Notes under the pieces: model-generated
The model's input: the letters and a program-made list of their open reading frames with translations, nothing else
Told to the model about the DNA's origin: nothing
Databases searched by the model: none
Made by a program: the position numbers and the translations under genes
DNA from: Bog-473 sp963809715
GTDB taxonomy: Bacteria; Actinomycetota; Acidimicrobiia; Acidimicrobiales; RAAP-2
Direction: 5' to 3'
NCBI GenBank assembly: GCA_963809715.1
Contig: CAWEKO010000003.1
Location: 310,001 to 374,000 of the forward strand
DNA: 64,000 nucleotides
Shown: positions 58,326-64,000 of the stretch, piece by piece
Position numbering within the stretch: position 1 is the first letter of the stretch
How the letters are laid out: each line of letters begins with the position of its first letter

Positions 58326-60410
58326 GTGCCAAAACACCTTCGTCCGCGCCGTGGCGCGCTCATGGTCGCCCTCGCCGGGGCGTCGCTCCTCCTCACCCTG
58401 GGCCCGGCGGGCGCCGCGGTCTCCGGCGGATCCGCCACGATGCCGCCACTCGGGTTCCTCCATGTCGTGTCGCCGTCAACGGGCAACGACCGCACGCCGT
58501 ACCTGGCCGATGCCGCGGGGCGCCAGGTCCTGTTGCACGGCGCCGCCGCCGTCGGGCTCGAGGACGTGGCCTACCCGGACGCCAACGGTGGCCCGGCACT
58601 CTTCCCGGTTTCGTCCCGCGCCTACGAGGGACGGTGCCCCAAGGCCTCGCCGCTGCTCCCGCAACCCCCGCTCTGCGAGGTCCAGGCGTCCCGCTCGCCG
58701 TACGCCCAGTCCGTTGCGCCGGCCAGCGGCGACGATTTCGCACAGTTGCGCGCGCTGGGTTTCGACGTGGTTCGCCTCGTCCTGAACTGGAGCCAACTCG
58801 AGCCGACCCCCGGCCTCTATTCGAAGACGTACCTGGCTCGGGTGGCCCAGGTGGTCTCGTGGGCGCGCCAGCAGGGGATCTACGTCATCCTCGACATGCA
58901 CCAGGACCAGTTCTCGCGCTACATCCTGCCGGCCGACGCGAAGGTCGCTCCACCGGGTTGCACGCCGTCGGGCGGCAGCGACGGTGCGCCCGCCTGGGCC
59001 GTGCAGGCCGGGGGCCAGGCGGGTTGCGCGCTCTACGGCATCGACGAGCTCAACCCTGCCGAATCGGCCGCCTTCGCCAATTTCTGGCAGAACAGCCCGG
59101 TGCCCGGTTCGCAGGGGCAGGCACCCGGCACCGGCCTGCAGGACCACTACATCGGTGCGCTGGCTGCCCTGGCCCGTCGCTTCGTGGGCGATCCGTCCGT
59201 CGTCGGCTACGAGTTGATGAACGAGCCCCAACCCGGCTCGAAGGGCTCCCTTCCCGCCGCCAACGGCTACCAGGCGAGTAGCGAGGACCTCTACCCGTTC
59301 TACACACGGGCCGTCGAGGCGCTCACCGGAGTACGCGACGGGCGGCCAACCTGTCCGGCCGCCGCACCGACCTCGCTCGGAGATGCCTGCGCCTACCCGC
59401 AGCAGGCCACTGTCTCGCGCCAGTCGATCTTCTTCGAGCCGCTGGCCTACCGGAACCTGGTCGACTTCTCGCCCCAGGTGAGCGAGCCCTTTACCTCCTA
59501 TCCCAACATCGTCTTCGCGCCCCACGTCTACACCTACGCCTTCACGGTGGAGCAGGACCTCTTGGGGATGCCGGCCCGGCCCGGCGGCTACCCGCCCAAC
59601 TTCACCTTCGGGTATCAGACGGCCGAAGCCGAGGCGCAGGCCATGCATGCGGCCGTGTTCGTGACCGAGTTCGGCGACTCGTCGAGCACCGACGGCTCCA
59701 TCCTCGCCCACGAGCTCTCGGCCCAGGAGGCGACGCAGACCGGCGCCACCCTGTGGGCCTGGAAGGGTCTGGCCAAGGCACCAGGTACCTGCTGGTGCGT
59801 GCGCTGGCAGCACTCGAGCTACCAGACGACGTCCAACGGGACGGCGGGCCAGGGCAATCCGAAGTCGGTCCCGTCGCCGCAGGACCGGCTCATCCCGAGC
59901 CGCCGGCACCTGGTCATGCGGGTCTGGCCCGTGGCCACGGCCGGGCGGTTGGGCGCGTACGCGTTCGACCCCTCCTCGGGCACGTTTGCCTTGACGGCCA
60001 GTGCGACGGCGCCGGGCCGCCGGGGCCGGACGGGCACGGACACGGTGATCTACGTCCCCTCCGATGTGCACGGCGCAGTGCACGTCAGCGGCGCCTCGGC
60101 ACTCGACGCGCTGGTCTCGAGACCCGATGGCAGTCGCCTGGCCTACATACGGACGACGGCGGGCGGTGGGGCGGCCTACGGCGTCACCGTCGGGGCAGCG
60201 CCGCCGCACCTGCGTGCCCTCGTCGCGGGCGAGGCGGCGCATCCCCTTCCGCCCATCAGCGAGGCCACGGCCCGGGCCGCCGCATTGGACGCCCTCGCCA
60301 CTGAGGCCCACTCATCCAACAAGTCGGTCGCGGCCAACGCCCAGCTGGTGCAAGGCCTGGCCGGTGTCGTGCTGGGCTCGAGCGACCCCAACACGGCGCC
60401 CGCCGGTTGA
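58326..60410 (+). CDS. Secreted GH5-family glycosidase (endoglycoceramidase-like)
   Basis: 694 aa. A Sec signal peptide (RPRRGALMVALAGASLLLTLGPAGA) is followed by a GH5 barrel. Catalytic acid/base is Glu300 in GYELMNEPQPG and the nucleophile is Glu448 in VFVTEFGDS. DMHQDQFSRY at 190-199 is typical of endoglycoceramidase-like members, and 12 or so cysteines may form disulfides. A C-terminal beta-rich domain (about 530-640) and an Ala/Ser-rich tail follow. GTG start. It should hydrolyse a glycan or glycolipid outside the cell. Confidence 0.86.
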   Translation: MPKHLRPRRGALMVALAGASLLLTLGPAGAAVSGGSATMPPLGFLHVVSPSTGNDRTPYLADAAGRQVLLHGAAAVGLEDVAYPDANGGPALFPVSSRAYEGRCPKASPLLPQPPLCEVQASRSPYAQSVAPASGDDFAQLRALGFDVVRLVLNWSQLEPTPGLYSKTYLARVAQVVSWARQQGIYVILDMHQDQFSRYILPADAKVAPPGCTPSGGSDGAPAWAVQAGGQAGCALYGIDELNPAESAAFANFWQNSPVPGSQGQAPGTGLQDHYIGALAALARRFVGDPSVVGYELMNEPQPGSKGSLPAANGYQASSEDLYPFYTRAVEALTGVRDGRPTCPAAAPTSLGDACAYPQQATVSRQSIFFEPLAYRNLVDFSPQVSEPFTSYPNIVFAPHVYTYAFTVEQDLLGMPARPGGYPPNFTFGYQTAEAEAQAMHAAVFVTEFGDSSSTDGSILAHELSAQEATQTGATLWAWKGLAKAPGTCWCVRWQHSSYQTTSNGTAGQGNPKSVPSPQDRLIPSRRHLVMRVWPVATAGRLGAYAFDPSSGTFALTASATAPGRRGRTGTDTVIYVPSDVHGAVHVSGASALDALVSRPDGSRLAYIRTTAGGGAAYGVTVGAAPPHLRALVAGEAAHPLPPISEATARAAALDALATEAHSSNKSVAANAQLVQGLAGVVLGSSDPNTAPAG

Positions 60411-60411
60411 G

Positions 60412-61272
60412 TCAGGAGGCGGTCGGGAGGCCCGCTCCGAGCTCGGCGTAGAGCTCGGGCCGGCGCTGGTCCTCGAGGAGCGCGCTCTCGCCTTCTCGTT
60501 TGTAGGCCAGGTGGAGATCGATCCGGTGCACGAGGAGCTCGGCCGGGGTGGCCCGGCCCGGCACCGCGCTGCTGGCCTCGGCCACCACCGTCCCGGTCGG
60601 GGCGATGATCCGACTCTGCCCGAGCAGGGTCGACGTCGCGTGCGAGCCCGCCTGGTTGGCCTGCACCCACCACTGCCCGTTGGTGAGGGCCACCGCCGGG
60701 TGCAGCAGGTCCCAGGCCGGCGATCCCTCCACCTCGTAGGCGGAGGGAGCCAGGACCAGACGGACCCCGCGCAGGGCCAGCGCCCGGGCCACCTCGGGAA
60801 AGTCGCCGTCGAACCCGACGACCAGGCCCACCCGGCCCAGCGTCGGGTCCTCGAAGCTGGTGAGCCGGTCGCCGGGGGAGAAGACGGCCGGCTCGAGCGT
60901 GGGCGGGTAGAGGTGGGCCTTGCGGTGCCAGGCCACCAGCTCGCCCCGTGGGTTGAACACGAGGGCGGTGTTGTACACGTGCCCGTCGTCGAGTTCGGGC
61001 ACGCTCCCGGCCGCGAGGTACAGGCCGAGGGTCCGCGCCGCCTTGGCCAGGCGCTCGGTGCGCGGCCCCTGCCGCGGTTCGGCGTCGTTCCGTGCGTCGA
61101 AGGCCAGAGATTCGGGGTCGTAGCCGCAGGACCACAACTCGGGTAGGACGACCAGCTCGACGCCGCGACCCGCGGCGTTCTCCATCATGCCCAGGGCCAC
61201 CGAGAGGTTCTCCTTGGGCTGCCCAGGGCTGGCGAGCCATTGGGCCACCCCGACCAGAAGGTCCCGCTTCAC
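60412..61272 (-). CDS. Nitrilase-fold protein lacking the catalytic cysteine
   Basis: 286 aa carbon-nitrogen hydrolase fold. The family Glu-Lys-Cys triad would sit in LPELW (Glu45 present), HRKAHLY (Lys118 present) and the CxDxxFPE loop. Here that loop reads VVGFDGDFPEVAR with Gly153 in place of Cys. The rest of the fold is intact, including APSAYEVEG and NQAGSHATST. It is therefore probably not an amidase; it may be a regulatory or binding protein. ATG at 61272. Next to an agmatinase gene on the same strand, but 98 bases apart. Confidence 0.8.
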   Translation of the reverse strand: MKRDLLVGVAQWLASPGQPKENLSVALGMMENAAGRGVELVVLPELWSCGYDPESLAFDARNDAEPRQGPRTERLAKAARTLGLYLAAGSVPELDDGHVYNTALVFNPRGELVAWHRKAHLYPPTLEPAVFSPGDRLTSFEDPTLGRVGLVVGFDGDFPEVARALALRGVRLVLAPSAYEVEGSPAWDLLHPAVALTNGQWWVQANQAGSHATSTLLGQSRIIAPTGTVVAEASSAVPGRATPAELLVHRIDLHLAYKREGESALLEDQRRPELYAELGAGLPTAS

Positions 61273-61330
61273 GTCCCCACCAGGCCCACGCCGCTCCCCT
61301 GTGTCGTCGTCGTGCCCGGAACGCTAGGAG

Positions 61331-61361
61331 CACAACGTTCTGGGACGGTTTCCCCGTTGTG
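61331..61361. repeat. Inverted repeat between agmatinase and nitrilase-like genes
   Basis: CACAACG (61331-61337) and CGTTGTG (61355-61361) are perfect inverted copies around 17 bases. It may be a terminator after the agmatinase gene or an operator before the nitrilase-like gene, both read on the minus strand. Confidence 0.4.
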
Positions 61362-61370
61362 AATGGACTG

Positions 61371-62342
61371 TTACAAGCCTGGTCCCGCTCCGGCCGCCCG
61401 GCGGGCCAGGATGGTCACCAGCTCGTAGAGCACGTGGGAGGCCGCGACCGCGGTGATCTCCGCCTGGTCGTAGGCCGGCGAGACCTCCACCACGTCGGCC
61501 CCCACGAGCATGGCCCCCCCGAGGCCGCGCACGAGCCCGAGGAGCTCGCGGCTGGTCAGGCCACCCGCCTCGGGGGTGCCGGTGCCCGGGGCGTGCGCCG
61601 GGTCGAGCACGTCGATGTCGACCGAGACGTAGAGCGGCGCGTCACCCACCCTGGCCCGCATCCGCTCGACGACGGCGGCCACGCCGTCCTCGGCGACGTC
61701 GTCCGTGGTGACTTGGGCGAAGCCCATATCGGTGTCCTCGGCCAGGTCGCTCCGACCGTAGAGCGGCCCGCGTAGGCCCACGTGCATGCTGTGGTCGCGG
61801 AGGAGCAGGCCCTCCTCCCAGGCCCGTCGGAAAGGCGTGCCATGTGTGTAGCGCTGGCCGAAATAGGTGTCCCAGGTGTCGAGGTGGGCGTCGAAGTGCA
61901 CCAGGGCCAGCGGACCGTGCCGGGCCGACGTGGCTCGCAGCAGCGGCAGGGCGACGGTGTGGTCACCCCCGACGGCGACCAGGTGCGCGCCCTCGGCCAG
62001 GAGCGCCTCCGCACCGGCCTGAATCTGGGTCACCGCCTCCTCGGTGCTGAACGGGGTACAGGCGATGTCGCCGGCGTCGACCACCTGGGCCAGTGCGAAG
62101 GGCAAGGTGTCGGTCGCCGGGTGGTACGGCCGGAGGAGCCGGGAGGCCTGGCGCACGGCGGCCGGGCCGAAGCGGGCCCCGGGCCGGTAGCTGGTCCCGC
62201 CGTCGAAGGGGATGCCCACGATGCCGACGTCCCACTGCGCCACCTGACTCATCATGGGCAGCCGGGCGAAGGTGGCGAGACCGGCGAAGCGCGGCTCGAG
62301 GCTGGCGTCGGTCGGTCCGATCGGGCCGTCCGGGTCGGCCAT
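61371..62342 (-). CDS. speB: Agmatinase/ureohydrolase family protein
   Basis: 323 aa manganese enzyme. Metal ligands appear as GGDHTVALPLL (His), FDAHLDTWD (Asp, His, Asp) and SVDIDVLDPAHAPGTGTPEAGG (Asp, Asp). DGGTSYRPGARFGPAAVRQASR is typical of the family. It would hydrolyse agmatine or a guanidino acid to urea and an amine; guanidinobutyrase is a fair alternative. ATG at 62342 shares a base with the stop of the upstream hydrolase gene (TGATG), so the two are coupled. Confidence 0.88.
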   Translation of the reverse strand: MADPDGPIGPTDASLEPRFAGLATFARLPMMSQVAQWDVGIVGIPFDGGTSYRPGARFGPAAVRQASRLLRPYHPATDTLPFALAQVVDAGDIACTPFSTEEAVTQIQAGAEALLAEGAHLVAVGGDHTVALPLLRATSARHGPLALVHFDAHLDTWDTYFGQRYTHGTPFRRAWEEGLLLRDHSMHVGLRGPLYGRSDLAEDTDMGFAQVTTDDVAEDGVAAVVERMRARVGDAPLYVSVDIDVLDPAHAPGTGTPEAGGLTSRELLGLVRGLGGAMLVGADVVEVSPAYDQAEITAVAASHVLYELVTILARRAAGAGPGL

Positions 62343-63559
62343 CAGCCGTCGAGGGCCTGGTAGACGAGCGACCGCAACTGGTTGCGGAAGGGGTAGGCCG
62401 CCGAGGGGAAGAGCTGGGTCATGAAGACACAGAAGAGGTCCTCGACGGGGTCTATCCAGAAGGCGGTGCTCGCCGCGCCGCCCCAGTAGTACTCACCGGG
62501 CGAGCTGGCCACGGCCGTGGCCACCGGACCCAGGCCGACGGCAAATCCGAGGCCGAAGCCGACGCCCTCGAAGTTGGCTTCGCCGAACCCGCCTACGGCG
62601 AGGTCGGCCAGGGTTGCCCCACCGGGCAGGTGGTTCTGGCGCATCAGCTCGAGCGTCTTGCGGCCGAGAACGCGGCGCCCGTCGAGGTGGCCGCCGTTGG
62701 CCAGCATCTGGCAGAAGGCCACGTAGTCCCGCGTCGTCGAGACGAGGCCGCCTGCTCCCGAGAGATAGGAGTGGGGCGCCGTAACCCTGGTGGCGAAGGG
62801 GCCCTCGAGCAGCCGGGGTGTGTTGGCCGGCCGGTACTGGTAGAGCGCGGCGAGTCGGGACAGCTCGGACTCGGGCACCCAGAACCCGGTGTCGGCCATG
62901 CCGAGTGGTTCGAAGAGCTCGCCTTGCAGGTACTGGTCGAAGGGTTGGCCCGAGAGGATCTCGACCAGGCGGCCCACGATGTCGGTGGAGAGCCCGTAGT
63001 TCCAGTGCGTGCCCGGGTGGAACTTCAACGGGTGCTGCCCCAGGAGGGCGGTCACGCTCTCGAGCGTCTGCCCCGGACCCAACGCGTCGCGGGCCTCGCC
63101 GAACGCGGCGTCGATGGGGTTGCCGGGGAACAGGGCGCCGGGCAGGCCGGTCATGTGCATCAGCACGTCGCGCATGTTCATCGGTCGCTCGGGCTTGACC
63201 AGCTCGATGCCGCCGTCCCCTTTGACCACGCCGACCTGCAGCGTGCGCCACTCGGGGATGTAACGGTGCACCGGGTCGAGCAACTGGAACAGGCCCCGCT
63301 CGTAGAGCTGCATCAGGGCGACCGATGCGATGGGCTTCGTCATGGAGAAGATGCGGAAGATGGCGTCGTCGGCCATCGGGATGCCCTGCTCACGGTCCAT
63401 GGATCCCAGCGTGCGGTAATAGGCGACGTGCCCACCCCGCACCACCGTGATCTGGCACCCGGCGATCTTGCCGGTGTCCACGTAGGTGGCGCTGAAGTGG
63501 TCGGTGATGCGCTCGAGCCGGCCACCGTCCATTCCCGCCGCGTCTGGTTCGACCTTCAT
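62342..63559 (-). CDS. Serine hydrolase, class C beta-lactamase fold
   Basis: 405 aa. SMTKPIASVALMQL is the Ser-x-x-Lys nucleophile motif, and YGLSTDIVGRL holds the Tyr motif. DVLMHMTGLPGALFPG and FGLGFAVGLGP are common to EstB/LpqF-type esterases. No signal peptide is visible, so it is cytosolic and more likely an esterase or transacylase than a beta-lactamase. ATG at 63559, eight bases after the SDR stop. Confidence 0.87.
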   Translation of the reverse strand: MKVEPDAAGMDGGRLERITDHFSATYVDTGKIAGCQITVVRGGHVAYYRTLGSMDREQGIPMADDAIFRIFSMTKPIASVALMQLYERGLFQLLDPVHRYIPEWRTLQVGVVKGDGGIELVKPERPMNMRDVLMHMTGLPGALFPGNPIDAAFGEARDALGPGQTLESVTALLGQHPLKFHPGTHWNYGLSTDIVGRLVEILSGQPFDQYLQGELFEPLGMADTGFWVPESELSRLAALYQYRPANTPRLLEGPFATRVTAPHSYLSGAGGLVSTTRDYVAFCQMLANGGHLDGRRVLGRKTLELMRQNHLPGGATLADLAVGGFGEANFEGVGFGLGFAVGLGPVATAVASSPGEYYWGGAASTAFWIDPVEDLFCVFMTQLFPSAAYPFRNQLRSLVYQALDG

Positions 63560-63566
63560 GGCGCGC

Positions 63567-64000
63567 TCAGGCCTTCTGCTGCTTCTGCTCGCGCAGGTAG
63601 CTGGCCGTCCCCTCGATGAAGGCGCCCACGTCCTTCGCCTTGCCGGCCGCGATGCCCTGGAAGTACTCGGGCACGTAGACCTGGGCCGCGCCCGACTCGA
63701 GCCCGCCCAGAATCGCGTCGACGGCGACCGACACCGGCTCCGCTTGCACCGGGGATTCGAAGGCGTCGTTGTCGGGCAGGGTGAACAGCTCGGTGTCGAT
63801 CACCCCGGGGTAGACCACCATCACCTTCACTCCGGCGTCCCAGAGGTCGACCGCCATGGCCTCCGAGAAGGTGGTCAGTGCTCCCTTCGACGCGCTCGTA
63901 GGCCGCCTCCCCCGGGGCGCTCAGCGTGGCCGCGATGGACGAAACGTTGACGATGGTGCCTGAGCCCCGGGCGAGCATCTGGGGCAACAGGTCGAGGGTC
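63567..64000 (-). pseudogene. Short-chain dehydrogenase with frameshift, cut by window end
   Basis: The visible part begins beyond the window and reads TIVNVSSIAATLSAPGEAAY (catalytic Ser) before the frame breaks. An extra base at 63897 interrupts the YSASK active-site motif; dropping it gives AYSASKGALTTFSEAM and then AVDLWDAGVKVMVVYPGVID in the second frame. The C-terminus is EGTASYLREQKQQKA. The N-terminus and cofactor loop are outside the window. An SDR of the DltE type; the break may be a sequence error. Confidence 0.75.

Overview
The window reads as a chromosomal segment of a high-GC Actinomycetota, and an uncultured member of Acidimicrobiia or a neighbouring class is my best guess. The support is indirect: GTG and TTG starts, many 4-base stop/start overlaps, an F420-type LLM oxidoreductase, three TIGR03083/DinB-like proteins of the mycothiol-dependent type, [3Fe-4S] ferredoxin/P450 pairs, and promoters that place the start codon at the transcription start. 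No rRNA, tRNA, CRISPR array, integrase or transposase was seen, and the species cannot be fixed from this sequence alone.

Layout. 0-5.2 kb: a branched-chain amino acid/amide-type ABC transporter (fused LivH-LivM permease, LivG, LivF, substrate-binding protein) closed by a strong terminator. 5.2-17 kb: acyl-CoA and lipid chemistry (two enoyl-CoA hydratases, a DUF427 protein next to a DUF427-TesB thioesterase fusion, an SDR, DoxX, a TetR regulator, a frameshifted P450, a B12-dependent acyl-CoA mutase large subunit, a MarR regulator with its probable operator, a second P450, an LLM oxidoreductase). 17-33.9 kb: a leaderless cysteine dioxygenase-rhodanese pair, the remnant of a fatty acid hydroxylase, an ArsR-AHSA1-TIGR03083 operon, FMN reductase, isochorismatase fold, two phytanoyl-CoA dioxygenase-like proteins around a GNAT and an enoyl-CoA hydratase, a P450/ferredoxin/hydrolase operon, an MFS pump with a divergent TetR gene and textbook operator, and a VOC/Baeyer-Villiger monooxygenase/quinone oxidoreductase operon.

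33.9-45.8 kb looks different: base composition is visibly less GC-rich, intergenic gaps are longer and genes are unrelated to each other (diacylglycerol kinase, HdeD-like protein, TetR, DUF2252, SDR, TPR-cyclase, cupin, methyltransferase, P-loop kinase, a truncated SRPBCC gene and TMEM175). It may be an acquired island, though no mobility gene is present.

45.8-54.7 kb is the most interesting part: a signalling locus in which a response regulator fused to a class III nucleotidyl cyclase is divergent from a protein with a C-terminal cyclic-nucleotide-binding domain, followed by an ABC ATPase without a permease, a multi-TM histidine kinase and two more response regulators. A phosphorelay feeding a local cyclic-nucleotide effector is a reasonable hypothesis. 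54.7-64 kb: glucose-6-phosphate dehydrogenase, amidohydrolase, nitroreductase, secreted GH5 glycosidase, a nitrilase-fold protein lacking its cysteine, agmatinase, a class C beta-lactamase-like hydrolase, and an SDR cut by the window end. Three genes (P450 at 10.3 kb, FAD oxidoreductase at 46 kb, SDR at 63.6 kb) each carry a single-base frameshift, which may be real decay or assembly error.
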